Source: Nostoc sp. NOS(2021)
GTDB lineage: Bacteria; Cyanobacteriota; Cyanobacteriia; Cyanobacteriales; Nostocaceae
Assembly: GCF_017115025.1 (NCBI RefSeq)
Contig: NZ_JABXKM010000126.1
Location: 1 to 60,382 of the forward strand
DNA length: 60,382 nucleotides
Direction: 5' to 3'
Shown: piece by piece, positions 1 to 9,170 of the stretch
How the letters are laid out: every line of letters starts with the position of its first letter
Numbering within the stretch: position 1 is the stretch's first letter
Notes under the pieces: generated by a model
What the model saw: only the letters and a program-made list of their open reading frames with translations
Database searches by the model: none
What the model was told of the DNA's origin: nothing
Program-made: the position numbers and the translations under genes

Positions 1-312
1 CCACCCTAACCCTCCCCTTATAAAGGGGAGGGAACTAGATTTCCTGTTTCCCCCCAATATATCGGGGGGATTAAGGGGGGTAATTCCGTAGCCTTTTTGG
101 AGAGAGGTCAGAGTCTATTGCATACAATTGAAAATCCCTAAAGCTTCTTAAATCTACCTATCTCATTAAAATATTCAGCCTCCTGTAACCTTAGCTATAC
201 CTGAGTATTAATTCCTTGTCTTCGAGAGGCTATGCGATCGCAAAACTACATAATTCGGTAAAATTGGGTAAAGCAATTTTTGCGCTTGTTAAACAAAGGC
301 ATCAGCAAACCC
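1..312. other. Intergenic region with two short palindromes
   Basis: No convincing gene is seen before the transporter start at 313. The first 70 bases hold two G/C hairpins, at 10-32 (CCCTCCCC arm) and 50-69 (CCCCCC arm), of the dispersed kind found between cyanobacterial genes. A segment at about 102-127 (gagaggtcagag, then tattgcata) recurs at 52341-52366, so it is also repeat-derived. Reading frames here are short and look like shadows. Confidence 0.6.
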
Positions 313-1362
313 ATGCAACTGAAACTCAGTGCATCTCAACTTCCCTTCGCCTCCCTGCTGTTAATTGCCCCCTTTTTCCTATGGGGGACGGCAATGGTAG
401 CCATGAAAGGAGTGATACCCCACACCACACCGCTATTCATGGCGGGAGTGCGTCTGATACCAGCAGGGATGTTAATTCTGATTGCAGCAGCATTCATGGG
501 TAAACCCCAGCCGAAGGGTTGGGCTGCATGGCTGTGGATTGCCTTATTTGCCTTGATAGATGGGACGCTGTTTCAAGGCTTTTTGGCAGAGGGATTAGTC
601 AGAACCAGTGCGGGGTTAGGGTCTGTGATGATTGACTCGCAACCCTTGGCTGTTGCCTTGCTGTCGTTGTGGCTATTCCAAGAACACATTGGTTTTTGGG
701 GATGGCTGGGGCTAGGACTAGGAATCACAGGCATTAGTTTAATTGGTTTACCTGATGAGTGGATTTTCCAACTTCTCGACTCAGGTGCAACTGTCACAAT
801 TGGCAACTGGCAAGATTTGTTTGCTAGTGGCGAGTGGTTGATGCTGTTAGCAGCCCTATCAATGGCAGTGGGAACAGTGTTGATTCGGTTTGTGTGCCGA
901 CATGCTGACCCAGTAAGCGCTACGGGATGGCACATGATATTGGGTGGATTGCCACTATGGGGAGTTTCATCAGTTGTCGAATCCCAGCAGTGGGAAAATC
1001 TGGGAGGATCTGATTTAGTGGCTTTGGGTTATGCTACTGTATTTGGCAGTGCGATCGCCTACGGGTTATTCTTCTACTTTGCCTCTAGTGGCAGTCTCAC
1101 CAGCCTTAGTTCCCTCACCTTCCTCACACCCGTTTTTGCCCTACTATTCGGCAATCTCTTCCTCTCAGAAGTCCTCAGTCCGTTGCAGTGGGTAGGTGTT
1201 TTCCTCACTTTAATCAGTATCTATCTGATTAACCAACGTGATACTTTAGCTCGACAAAACGATACAGTTACTGTCGGCGAAATAGCTAATATACCGCAAC
1301 CAGTTTTAGAAGCATCTGCTAAAAAAATTGAATCCCATAACCCTAGCAGTCAGAGAATCTGA
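313..1362 (+). CDS. EamA/DMT-superfamily transporter
   Basis: A roughly 349-residue inner-membrane protein made almost entirely of hydrophobic helices, about ten, in the two-fold EamA arrangement (drug/metabolite transporter superfamily). The first helix carries the usual early motif LWGTAMVAMKG, and the second half repeats the pattern from about residue 185. Members export amino acids, metabolites or drugs. The substrate cannot be read from sequence. A TTG at 280 would add 11 residues, but ATG 313 gives the normal EamA N-terminus and is preferred. The last 35 residues are polar and probably cytoplasmic. It stands alone, with the next gene on the same strand about 120 bases downstream. Confidence 0.88.
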   Translation: MQLKLSASQLPFASLLLIAPFFLWGTAMVAMKGVIPHTTPLFMAGVRLIPAGMLILIAAAFMGKPQPKGWAAWLWIALFALIDGTLFQGFLAEGLVRTSAGLGSVMIDSQPLAVALLSLWLFQEHIGFWGWLGLGLGITGISLIGLPDEWIFQLLDSGATVTIGNWQDLFASGEWLMLLAALSMAVGTVLIRFVCRHADPVSATGWHMILGGLPLWGVSSVVESQQWENLGGSDLVALGYATVFGSAIAYGLFFYFASSGSLTSLSSLTFLTPVFALLFGNLFLSEVLSPLQWVGVFLTLISIYLINQRDTLARQNDTVTVGEIANIPQPVLEASAKKIESHNPSSQRI

Positions 1363-1391
1363 ACCAGAAATTTTGCCCTAAGCAGTAAGTC

Positions 1392-1430
1392 TGTTGAATT
1401 TTGAATTTTGAATTTTGAATTTTGAATTGT
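1392..1430 (+). repeat. Tandem TTGAATT-type repeat
   Basis: Between the transporter and the next gene the unit ttgaattt is repeated about five times in tandem. Arrays of this kind are common in spacers of filamentous cyanobacteria. It allows a TTG-initiated N-terminal extension of the following gene, which is probably not real. Confidence 0.7.
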
Positions 1431-1480
1431 TATTGTGGTATCGAAGACTTCAAAAGCACGTTCAGGCTGAAACTTGCAAT

Positions 1481-2650
1481 ATGAGGCTACGCCCTTCCTC
1501 AATCTTGATATTTACCTGTTTTTCTTGCGTGGGTTTTTACCCAAATCGCGCAAGTACAGCCACACCTAACCTAGTACCTGAAATCTTAGAACTTGCACAA
1601 GCCAGTTCGACAGTTACTGCTAGTCCGGCTGTTTTGAGATATGGTAGTCGAAAATCAGATGTGCAGAGACTACAAACCGAATTAAAGCAGTTGGGATACT
1701 ACAGTGGCGTGGTAGATGGACTGTATAACGCCAGTACGGAAATCGCTGTAGCTAAATTCCAGAAAGCAAAGGGTTTAAAAGTAGATGGCCTTACGGGTCT
1801 GACGACTAGGGCGAGACTGCAAGCAGCTTTGGCAGCCAAAAATCAGATTGCCACCTCTCGAATTGCCACCTCTCGAATTGCCACCTCTCCTGCTGCAACT
1901 TCCAAACCAACTTCCAAACCAACTGCAAAACCCAAGCCAACTGAGAGAGGTTTTGTCTGGTGGTTAATATTTGCCATCGGAATTCTAGGAAGTATTGGCG
2001 CACTTGTTTACCTGCTGAGATGGTTTCGTCAGGTCAAACAAGTGCAAAAGTCCGAAATATCAAATACTAAAAGCTTGAGTGAAGCTAACAAAGACCCGAT
2101 GACACCACCCTCACCAGAGACTGTAACTAGTCCACAAACACCTACCCCACGACTCGCCACACAATTACTGCTACCAGAAAAAACTTCCCGCCTTGCTAAA
2201 GTCCATATCGTTGACGAATTAATTCAAGACTTACGCAGTCCTGACCCAACGAAGCGACGCAAGGCTATTTGGGATTTGGGTCAGCAGGGAGATTCACGGG
2301 CAATTCAGCCGATGGTTGACCTGATGATTGATGCTGATTCTCAAGAAAGCAGTTTAATTTTGGCAGCTTTGGCAGAAATTGGTATCCGCACACTCAAACC
2401 GATGAACCGAGCTTTAGCAATTTCAATCCAAGATGAAAGTCCACAAGTGCGGCAAAATGCGATCCGTGACCTGACGCGCGTTTATGATATGATGGGTCAA
2501 ATGAGTCAGATGTTGCGCCATGCACTGGAAGACCCAGATGCCGATGTGCAAGCAACAGCACGATATGCTTTAACTCAGATGAATCGAATGCGTGGCTTGC
2601 CGGAAGAACAAAGTCTAGCAGAAGATTCACACAACGATTCACCACAATAA
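1481..2650 (+). CDS. Peptidoglycan-binding and HEAT-repeat membrane protein
   Basis: Start chosen at ATG 1481 because it begins with a signal-peptide-like hydrophobic segment; an upstream TTG at 1415 lies inside a tandem repeat. The 389-residue product has a PG_binding_1 domain at about residues 52-115 (YGSRKSDVQRLQ, GYYSGVVDG, AKFQKAKGLKVDG), a Ser/Thr/Lys/Pro linker, a membrane helix at about 158-181, a polar spacer, and HEAT-like helices from about 245 to 370 (SPDPTKRRKAIWDLGQ, DESPQVRQNAIRDL, DPDADVQATARYAL). This suggests an envelope protein that touches the cell wall on one side and binds a protein partner through the HEAT part. The role is inferred; no enzyme domain is visible. The linker is encoded by a 15-bp tandem repeat. 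Confidence 0.82.
   Translation: MRLRPSSILIFTCFSCVGFYPNRASTATPNLVPEILELAQASSTVTASPAVLRYGSRKSDVQRLQTELKQLGYYSGVVDGLYNASTEIAVAKFQKAKGLKVDGLTGLTTRARLQAALAAKNQIATSRIATSRIATSPAATSKPTSKPTAKPKPTERGFVWWLIFAIGILGSIGALVYLLRWFRQVKQVQKSEISNTKSLSEANKDPMTPPSPETVTSPQTPTPRLATQLLLPEKTSRLAKVHIVDELIQDLRSPDPTKRRKAIWDLGQQGDSRAIQPMVDLMIDADSQESSLILAALAEIGIRTLKPMNRALAISIQDESPQVRQNAIRDLTRVYDMMGQMSQMLRHALEDPDADVQATARYALTQMNRMRGLPEEQSLAEDSHNDSPQ
1847..1890 (+). repeat. 15-bp tandem repeat within coding sequence
   Basis: Three successive copies of attgccacctctcga (the last one incomplete) encode an Ile-Ala-Thr-Ser-Arg repeat in the linker between the peptidoglycan-binding domain and the membrane helix. Being a multiple of three, copy-number change would alter linker length without breaking the frame. 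Confidence 0.85.
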
Positions 2651-2652
2651 GC

Positions 2653-3108
2653 CTAAAAATATTTCAACTGGATTTTGATATTGGTATTTGGGCCTGCCAC
2701 TAAAAATGCTGCTTCGCTAAATTTGGGCGCTCTTGTGCGAATTTCTGGGTTTCTGGAAAATCCAAACCCTTCCTTTGGTATACCAAAAAGATTAGTATTG
2801 AGAATGCGGTCATTATTTTGATCGTGGAAGAGAGCAACGGCATAACTACCTGGTTTCAAGTTTTCAAAGGTAATGGTGAAGGGATTGTGAGTAATTTTGC
2901 TACACTGCTTTTGTAAGGCGCGATCGCGATCGCTAGGAAATCCTTCACTACTAGCAAATATACTGGCACAGACTTGTCCTTGTTTATTCTTCAAGCCATC
3001 AATTTCCACGGTGAGTTTGCTGTTAAAATTTGCCTTGGCACTAAATGACCATGCCAGATTTCCCAAAACTGCAAATAGCAGTATACTAACTCTCAATCCT
3101 CTAACCAT
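2653..3108 (-). CDS. DUF2141 exported protein
   Basis: A 151-residue protein with an N-terminal signal sequence (hydrophobic residues about 5-22, cleavage near AKA). The mature part matches DUF2141: a beta-rich domain with the conserved run GSYAVALFHDQNNDRI and the later GIPKEGFGFSRNP. The family is secreted or periplasmic and its biochemical role is not established. It is convergent with the HEAT-repeat gene, whose stop lies only two bases away, so the two transcripts must terminate within each other or overlap. Length is typical for the family. Confidence 0.85.
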   Translation of the reverse strand: MVRGLRVSILLFAVLGNLAWSFSAKANFNSKLTVEIDGLKNKQGQVCASIFASSEGFPSDRDRALQKQCSKITHNPFTITFENLKPGSYAVALFHDQNNDRILNTNLFGIPKEGFGFSRNPEIRTRAPKFSEAAFLVAGPNTNIKIQLKYF

Positions 3109-3684
3109 AAAATTTTCACAGGATAAAATAAGTTTTCATTGTGATTCAGATCACGCAGACTCATCGTGACATGATTCGGTCAATACTCGCAAGCATCCTG
3201 CCATATTTAGTTTCTAGATTTGTCTGTATACGCAGTATTGATAATTTATCTCTGTAAAAAGATATTGTATTAAAAACAACGCAGATTTCCAATATCTATC
3301 CTGAGATAGCGGACTGGTCGAACTATTCACAGAAGAGTTGTCACTCAGTTAAATCTGGTTGTATAGCAGTTGCCAGGTAGCGGTTGACATCAGCTAATCA
3401 GAAAACACTGACACCAAGAGACTTTCAAGCCTGTTAAGAGTTCCCTATTCCCTGTTCCCTGCTATAAGTGTAAACTCACAGGCGATCGCTATCTTAATTG
3501 ATCAGGTGTACCAGTTGAGCAAAAGGGAAACATCTATCGAAACTCCCATACAAGCTTATAGCCTGAGTTAAATAGAATCGTAGTGGTAAACAACGCTAAC
3601 AAACCTAATTTCCTTAAAGAAACCGGGTTTAGAGTACCTGTAATATGGGAGACTTGGCAATATTCCCTATAAATCAGATTTAAG
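3109..3684. other. Intergenic region, mostly repeat-derived
   Basis: This spacer separates the divergent DUF2141 and glutathione peroxidase genes and should hold both promoters. Its middle is occupied by a 105-base repeat element (3362-3466). No additional gene is supported; a minus-strand frame at 3534-3725 overlaps the peroxidase start and has no family features. Confidence 0.6.
3362..3466 (+). repeat. Dispersed element with TATAGCAG/CTGCTATA ends (copy 1)
   Basis: The element begins TATAGCAG and ends with its inverse CTGCTATA. The interior is closely repeated at 52255-52338, including the stretch gagactttcaagcctgtt, aaaacactgacac and ttccctgctata. It encodes no protein. The inverted ends and the two related copies 49 kb apart point to a small non-autonomous element or palindromic repeat family. 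Confidence 0.8.
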
Positions 3685-4170
3685 ATGAGTAACACAATTT
3701 CGGAGATTGCAGTCAAGACCATCAAGGGTGAGGATAAGCAATTAAACGACTACACCGGAAAGGTACTCTTAATTGTGAATGTGGCTTCCTACTGCGGTTA
3801 TACTTCTCAATACGAGGAGCTAGAAAAGTTGAACCAGAAGTATGGGGAAGCAGGGTTACGTATTTTGGGGTTCCCCTGTAACGATTTTGGAGCGCAGGAA
3901 CCAGGAAGCAATGAAGAAATTGTGCAATTCTGCACGAGTAAATATGGTGTTACCTTTGAACTATTCGATAAAGTTCATGCTAAAGGCTCACAGCAGCATC
4001 CACTTTATGAGCGACTTACCAAAGCTGTTGAGCCAACAGGAACTATTGCTTGGAACTTTGAAAAATTTTTAGTTAATAAACAAGGTGAAGTGATAGCTAG
4101 ATTTAATAGTAGTGTCCAGCCCAATTCACCAGAGATAATTGCCATAATTGAGAAAGAATTAGCAAAATAG
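3685..4170 (+). CDS. Glutathione peroxidase family protein
   Basis: A 161-residue thioredoxin-fold peroxidase of the GPX family that reduces hydroperoxides. The catalytic set is complete in the cysteine form: Cys37 (ASYCGYTSQYE), Gln71 (FGAQEPGSNEEI) and Trp123-Asn124 (WNFEKF). The usual NQF triplet is NDF here. Bacterial cysteine GPXs often use thioredoxin or lipid hydroperoxides/unsaturated aldehydes in cyanobacteria rather than glutathione; which applies is not visible. It heads a plus-strand run that also contains a peroxiredoxin-glutaredoxin fusion 2 kb downstream. The stop codon TAG runs straight into TCATTAGG heptamer sequence. Confidence 0.93.
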   Translation: MSNTISEIAVKTIKGEDKQLNDYTGKVLLIVNVASYCGYTSQYEELEKLNQKYGEAGLRILGFPCNDFGAQEPGSNEEIVQFCTSKYGVTFELFDKVHAKGSQQHPLYERLTKAVEPTGTIAWNFEKFLVNKQGEVIARFNSSVQPNSPEIIAIIEKELAK

Positions 4171-4302
4171 TCATTAGGTAAAACTTTCTGTGCTATTAAC
4201 TATTGACTGTTAGCTCTGGACTGTTAAATTTATTTACGTCCAGTCCCTTAGTTGAGATAATATTCTCAATTAGTAGTTTAATTTATTTGTGTCTAATTTG
4301 TC

Positions 4303-5127
4303 ATGAACGTTGCAATCATTGGTTGTGGTTATGTTGGTTATAAGGTTGCTCAATATTGGCAGCAAAAAATGAGTTTTGTTGTCAGTGTAACCACAACTTC
4401 CCCTGAGCGTGTCCCTGCACTACAATCAGTATCCCAAAGAGTTGTAGTTACCTGCGGGAATGACCTAGATAGTCTAAAATCAGTTTTGCACAATCAAGAT
4501 GTTGTACTTTTGAGTGTTGGTGCAAAAGGTGGGGAAGCTTATGAAGAAACTTATCTACAAACTGCCCAAAGTTTAGTTTCATCCTTGCAGCAGATTCAGA
4601 GTGTGAAACAATTAATATATACAGGGAGTTATGCAGTGTATGGTGACAGAAATGGTGTATGGGTAGATGAAGAAACACCGCTTGCACCCGCTAATTTAAA
4701 TGCACAAATTCTCCGAAAAACAGAGGATGTGTTGCTATCAGCATCTAACGAAAATCTCCGCGTTTGTATCTTCCGCTTAGGAGGGATTTATGGGACTGGC
4801 CGGGAACTGTTGAAAATATTTAGCAAATATTCTGGTGCAACCCGTCCTGGCAATGGCGAGGATATCACAAATTGGATTCATCTAGATGATATTGTTGGTG
4901 CGATAGAATTTGCCCGTCACCGTCGTTTGCAAGGAATTTACAATCTGGTAGATGATGCACATCTCACCAGCCGAGACTTGCTAGATAGCTTATTTGAAAA
5001 ACATAATTTACCGAAAGTTAAATGGGATACTTCTATCAAGAGTACCCGCCCATATAATGCTTGGGTGTCGAATGAAAAGCTGAAAGAGGCTGGATACCAG
5101 TTAATTCATCCACAGAGAATTTTTTAG
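4303..5127 (+). CDS. NAD-dependent epimerase/dehydratase family protein
   Basis: A 274-residue extended-SDR protein. The N-terminal Rossmann motif is IGCGYVGYKVA, followed by a sugar-epimerase-like core (YTGSYAVYGDRNGVWVDE, FRLGGIYGTGRELL, NWIHLDDIVGAI). It most resembles the YeeZ-like NAD-dependent epimerase branch with a short C-terminal substrate domain. The substrate is unknown. The next gene starts only 22 bases after its stop, so the two are probably co-transcribed. The ATG start gives a normal N-terminus directly on the Rossmann strand. Confidence 0.85.
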   Translation: MNVAIIGCGYVGYKVAQYWQQKMSFVVSVTTTSPERVPALQSVSQRVVVTCGNDLDSLKSVLHNQDVVLLSVGAKGGEAYEETYLQTAQSLVSSLQQIQSVKQLIYTGSYAVYGDRNGVWVDEETPLAPANLNAQILRKTEDVLLSASNENLRVCIFRLGGIYGTGRELLKIFSKYSGATRPGNGEDITNWIHLDDIVGAIEFARHRRLQGIYNLVDDAHLTSRDLLDSLFEKHNLPKVKWDTSIKSTRPYNAWVSNEKLKEAGYQLIHPQRIF

Positions 5128-5149
5128 CAAGTATTAAAAACTAGGAATT

Positions 5150-6079
5150 ATGCAACCATCTGCTGTAACTAACACATCCAATTTGACAGCATCTCCTAGC
5201 CAGTTTTACACTTGGCAGAATTATCGTTGCGCCTACGAAATTCATCAACAAATTAATATAACACCTGATGGTATTCCTTTACTGTTAATTCATCCTATTG
5301 GCGTGGGATTGTCGCGGCAATTTTGGCAGCGATTTTGTCGCGAATGGTATAATACAGGTCAGCGTAATTCAATTTACAACCCTGATTTACTAGGATGTGG
5401 CGAAAGTGATATGCCTCATGTGGCTTACACTCCTAGTGATTGGGCAGAACAGTTGCAGTACTTTTTACAAACAGTAGTGCAAAAGCCTGTTATTGTAGTT
5501 GTACAAGGTGCTTTATTACCAGTTGCGATCGCATTAGTCCAAAAGGAATCAAATTTAATTGCCGGACTAGTACTTTCTGGGCCGCCAGCGTGGGCTTTGA
5601 TGACAAAGAAATCACCAGAATGGCAGCAAAAATTTATTTGGAATCTATTAGATTCGCCTTTTGGAAGTGCTTTTTATCGCTATGCACGCACCCCAAAGTT
5701 TTTACATTCTTTCTCGACTCGCCAACTCTTTGCTTCTGATAATGCTGTGGATGCAGAGTGGTTGAATACATTGCTTGCAGGTGCAGAAAATCCTGCTAGC
5801 CGCCATGCAGTGTTTTCTTTTTTAGCAGGGTTTTGGCGACAGGATTATACTAGTTTTATCGCCTCTATTCAGCAACCAACATTAGCGGTTATGGGGGAAA
5901 CTGCATCGAGTATTAGCCAAGACGGTAAAAAAGAAACACCAGATGGACGATTGGCTCACTATCTTGCCTGTTTGCCTCAAGGTCGAGGTCTAAAAATAAA
6001 TGGGCGTAATGTTTTACCTTATGAATCAACTGCTGAATTTGTTGCAGCGATCGCGACCTTTATTAATGAAGTTTATTAG
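5150..6079 (+). CDS. Alpha/beta-hydrolase fold protein, nucleophile apparently lost
   Basis: A 309-residue alpha/beta-hydrolase fold protein. The oxyanion-side motif LLLIHPIGVGLSRQFW and the core strand after DLLGCGESD are easily recognised. At the nucleophile elbow, where GxSxG is expected, the sequence reads VVVQGALLPVAIAL, so the serine aligns with alanine. Near the C-terminus, where the catalytic histidine should sit, the sequence is NVLPYESTAEF. I infer that the protein is either catalytically inactive or uses another residue. It follows the epimerase by 22 bases in a likely operon. No signal peptide is visible. Confidence 0.75.
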   Translation: MQPSAVTNTSNLTASPSQFYTWQNYRCAYEIHQQINITPDGIPLLLIHPIGVGLSRQFWQRFCREWYNTGQRNSIYNPDLLGCGESDMPHVAYTPSDWAEQLQYFLQTVVQKPVIVVVQGALLPVAIALVQKESNLIAGLVLSGPPAWALMTKKSPEWQQKFIWNLLDSPFGSAFYRYARTPKFLHSFSTRQLFASDNAVDAEWLNTLLAGAENPASRHAVFSFLAGFWRQDYTSFIASIQQPTLAVMGETASSISQDGKKETPDGRLAHYLACLPQGRGLKINGRNVLPYESTAEFVAAIATFINEVY

Positions 6080-6156
6080 CTGATTGATAATTAGATTATA
6101 CCAGTTCTCCCATGATAGGTTATGACTGGAGTTGATTACTAAAGGCAAGCAAAATT

Positions 6157-6891
6157 ATGTTTTCCAATCGCCGTGGACAAAGAGTACCCAATGTCACTTT
6201 CCATACTCGCAATACTAACGACTGGGTGGATGTGACAACCGATGAATTGTTTGCTGATAAGACAGTGGTTGTCTTCTCCTTACCGGGTGCTTATACTCCA
6301 ACTTGTTCATCAACTCATCTGCCTGGTTACAACGAGTTGGCTAAGGTTTTCAAAGAAAATGGTGTCGATGACATTATCTGTATTTCTGTCAATGATGCCT
6401 TCGTGATGAACGAATGGGCAAAGGATCAAGAGGCAGAAAATATCACACTAATTCCCGATGGTAATGGTGAATTTACTGAAGGTATGGGTCTGCTGGTAGA
6501 TAAATCAGACTTGGGGTTTGGGAAGCGATCATGGCGCTATTCTATGCTGGTGAAAGATGGTGTAATTAACCAGATGTTTATTGAGCCAGACGAGCCAGGA
6601 GATCCTTTTAAGGTATCCGATGCCGAAACAATGCTCAGATACATCAACCCTCAAGCAGTGAAGCCCGAAGTAGTTTCCCTGTTTGCGAAAGTTGGTTGTC
6701 CCTTCTGTGCCCGTGCTAAAGCGATGCTCAAAGAACATGGCATCAACTATGAAGAAATTACCTTGGGTAAGGATATCACCACGCGATCGTTAAAAGCAGT
6801 TACAGGTGCGACAACAGTTCCCCAAGTGTTTATCGATGGTAAATTAATTGGTGGTTCTGAGGCATTAGAAGCCTACTTCGCTGCTAAATAG
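6157..6891 (+). CDS. Peroxiredoxin-glutaredoxin fusion (hybrid Prx5/Grx)
   Basis: A 244-residue fusion. Residues about 3-165 are a Prx5-type peroxiredoxin with peroxidatic Cys50 in [16 protein letters not shown]; residues about 170-244 are a glutaredoxin with the active site C181-PF-C184 and the glutathione-binding [10 protein letters not shown] and GGSEALEAY motifs. In this known hybrid family the glutaredoxin domain uses glutathione to reduce the peroxidase domain, giving a self-contained hydroperoxide-detoxifying enzyme in the cytosol. It lies 2 kb downstream of a glutathione peroxidase. A strong rho-independent terminator follows at 6973. Confidence 0.95.
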   Translation: MFSNRRGQRVPNVTFHTRNTNDWVDVTTDELFADKTVVVFSLPGAYTPTCSSTHLPGYNELAKVFKENGVDDIICISVNDAFVMNEWAKDQEAENITLIPDGNGEFTEGMGLLVDKSDLGFGKRSWRYSMLVKDGVINQMFIEPDEPGDPFKVSDAETMLRYINPQAVKPEVVSLFAKVGCPFCARAKAMLKEHGINYEEITLGKDITTRSLKAVTGATTVPQVFIDGKLIGGSEALEAYFAAK

Positions 6892-6972
6892 CTTTCAGTT
6901 GGCGCACACAGCCGTCACCAAAGTCATGCTATTTTTTCCCGCAGCCTGATTTGTAAGAATTGAAAGCCACAG

Positions 6973-7009
6973 ATCCCCGACTTCTCAAAGAAGTCGGGGA
7001 TATTTTTTC
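6973..7009 (+). terminator. Rho-independent terminator
   Basis: A perfect 13-bp stem (ATCCCCGACTTCT pairing with AGAAGTCGGGGAT) with a three-base loop is followed by attttttct. It lies about 80 bases after the peroxiredoxin-glutaredoxin stop and probably ends that transcript. Confidence 0.9.
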
Positions 7010-7124
7010 TCAAAAGTCAGGAGTTAACAAATCTTCAGATGAATAGATGTATTTTTGCCCAGCTACTCACTACTGATCATATAAAATTAATTCGGATTGA
7101 ATTTACATTTATTTAAAAGACAAT

Positions 7125-8366
7125 ATGTTTGCCAGAATTCGCCGTCTTTTGAGTCAATTTTTTAGTAAATCAAGGACAATCAACAACGAACCACTGAATA
7201 AAGTGAGTTTGATTGTGATTATTTTGATTGATATTTTTATCTTGTTTAATGTTTTTACGGGACTCGATGATATTAGCAGATGGCATATCAGTCCGACCGA
7301 GGCTTATCCATGTTATTCAGAGTGGCAAGATTACCGGACAAAAACCACTAAAGATAAAGACTATGAAATTGTTAGACTTTCATTGCCATCTGACACGAAC
7401 AATCAACTCAGTTTTCAGCGAAACTATCAACAAGCCGAAGTAGGACATCTGGGTAAGGTTTCTAAAACATGTTTGCAATATGCCGACTACAAAGATAAAA
7501 TTAACAATCCTGAAAAGCAGCAACTCATCAGAAATATTGATCAGGAACAAGCGAAAATCAGCACCTTTGAACAAGAAAATCGCACTATTCAAGCCCAATA
7601 TGACTCAACGCTGTTAGAAAAAATTGCCGGTCAGGGTCGTGAACAATCAATTAATCAAGTCAGTGCTGAAAAAGCTAAACAGGCATTACAACAAAATAAT
7701 CGCCAAATTTCTACCTTTAAACAAGAAATTTCTACTCTTAAAAATGAACTACTTGCCAAACCGGAAAGCATTAGTTTTATAGCCTTTCTTAAAGATAACA
7801 ATCAATTCCGAGAAGTTGATAAAGGCTATCATCAGGCATCATTTTGGTATCCAAGTATCCAGCTTGCTTTTCAGGCTCTCTTTCTTCTACCTCTGATTAT
7901 TGTTGCCTTATCAGTTCACAAATTTGCCCAAAGAAGAGGATATGGACTAATCTCGCTAATTAGCTGGCATTTGCTAGTTATCTTTTTTATCCCGCTAATC
8001 ATTAAAATATTTGAATTTCTTCAAATAGGTGCAATATTTAAATTTATCTTTGATATCATTAGCGTCATTTTTGTTGGTTTACTTTTTCTGATCAATTATG
8101 TTTATATCTTACTGATTCCAATTATTGGTTTTGGAATTATCCAGTTTTTTCAAAAATTTGTCTTTAATGCTAAAGTCCAAGCAGCTAGCAGAGTTCAAAA
8201 ATCACGCTGTGTCAATTGCGCTAAGAAAATTCAACATCTTGATACTTACTGTCCGCACTGTGGTTATGATCAATATATTGAATGCCAAAACTGTCATAAT
8301 CTTACTTATAAACATTTGTCGTACTGTAAACATTGTGGAACTTCTCAAGATTCCAGTAATTTGTAA
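7125..8366 (+). CDS. Membrane protein with coiled coil and C-terminal double zinc ribbon
   Basis: I do not recognise a named family. The 413-residue product has a first membrane helix at about 27-48, an extra-membrane region with a long Gln/Glu-rich coiled coil at about 125-225 (DQEQAKISTFEQENRT, QQNNRQISTFKQEI), three or more strong membrane helices at about 245-345, and four C-terminal CxxC knuckles (CVNC, CPHC, CQNC, CKHC) forming two zinc ribbons. The zinc ribbons are likely cytoplasmic adaptors. It is followed after about 36 bases by a PAP2 phosphatase on the same strand. The gene is more A+T-rich than its neighbours. Confidence 0.8.
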   Translation: MFARIRRLLSQFFSKSRTINNEPLNKVSLIVIILIDIFILFNVFTGLDDISRWHISPTEAYPCYSEWQDYRTKTTKDKDYEIVRLSLPSDTNNQLSFQRNYQQAEVGHLGKVSKTCLQYADYKDKINNPEKQQLIRNIDQEQAKISTFEQENRTIQAQYDSTLLEKIAGQGREQSINQVSAEKAKQALQQNNRQISTFKQEISTLKNELLAKPESISFIAFLKDNNQFREVDKGYHQASFWYPSIQLAFQALFLLPLIIVALSVHKFAQRRGYGLISLISWHLLVIFFIPLIIKIFEFLQIGAIFKFIFDIISVIFVGLLFLINYVYILLIPIIGFGIIQFFQKFVFNAKVQAASRVQKSRCVNCAKKIQHLDTYCPHCGYDQYIECQNCHNLTYKHLSYCKHCGTSQDSSNL

Positions 8367-8402
8367 TCACTGAAGTCGTTGATCAGTCTTTTTAACTTAG
8401 AT

Positions 8403-9170
8403 ATGGAAAAAGTGAAAACAGCCAATAAAGAGAGTCAGTCGCCTGTTTCTTTTCTCAAAAACCTGTTGATTGCCCGTTGGCGATCGCTATTACTCCTCTT
8501 GATCGGAGTATATTTACCTTTGCAGGCGTTTGAAATCCTGACAGTGAAGATATGGCAGAATCAAGCTGGCTTACCGTGGGATGTGCCTATTCTGTTAGGA
8601 GTCCATTCTACAGTCAACCCACAACTGGATGTTTTAGCAGTGGCGCTAGCTATAATTGGGTTGCCTTGGACAGCGATACCGATTTTAGGTGCGATCGCAC
8701 TTATATTATTACTTCAAAAACGCTGGCGATCGCTAGCTTATTTACTCACCGCCTCAGTCGGAAGCATCATCATCAACCGCCTAGCAAAGGAATTAATGCA
8801 TCGAGTGCGTCCACAATTGTGGCAGTCCATTGCGCCTGAGTCTAGTTTTGCATTTCCCAGCGCACATGCCATGACGAGTATAACTCTGGTAGCAATTTTG
8901 CTATTCTTAACTTGGGCTAGCTCTTGGCGCTGGTTGGTTCTCATGTTCGGCAGCTTATATGTAATAGCTATTGCCTGGTGTCGTCTCTATCTGGGGGTTC
9001 ATTTTCCCAGTGACATTCTCGCGGGTTGGATGGTTGCATTAGGTTGGACAATTGGTGTCAGTCTAATTATCAAACCGTATAGAACTAAAGCCAAATCCGT
9101 AGATGGCGATCGCCCTGAAGATGAAACTACCTTACTCCCTGAAGAAAGAAAGTTGATAACTGAGGAGTGA
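8403..9170 (+). CDS. PAP2-family phosphatase
   Basis: An integral membrane phosphatase of the PAP2/PgpB-like type, which removes phosphate from lipid phosphates such as phosphatidate or undecaprenyl pyrophosphate. All three signature blocks are present: KELMHRVRP, PSAHAM and CRLYLGVHFPSDI. About six membrane helices flank them, and the C-terminal 35 residues are polar. ATG 8403 gives a 255-residue protein; a TTG 24 bases upstream is possible. The exact substrate is not evident. It probably shares a transcript with the zinc-ribbon membrane protein upstream. Confidence 0.9.
   Translation: MEKVKTANKESQSPVSFLKNLLIARWRSLLLLLIGVYLPLQAFEILTVKIWQNQAGLPWDVPILLGVHSTVNPQLDVLAVALAIIGLPWTAIPILGAIALILLLQKRWRSLAYLLTASVGSIIINRLAKELMHRVRPQLWQSIAPESSFAFPSAHAMTSITLVAILLFLTWASSWRWLVLMFGSLYVIAIAWCRLYLGVHFPSDILAGWMVALGWTIGVSLIIKPYRTKAKSVDGDRPEDETTLLPEERKLITEE

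Noticed and set aside
3534-3725. 63-codon minus-strand frame
   Set aside because: It overlaps the start of the glutathione peroxidase gene, and its content is not protein-like beyond chance.
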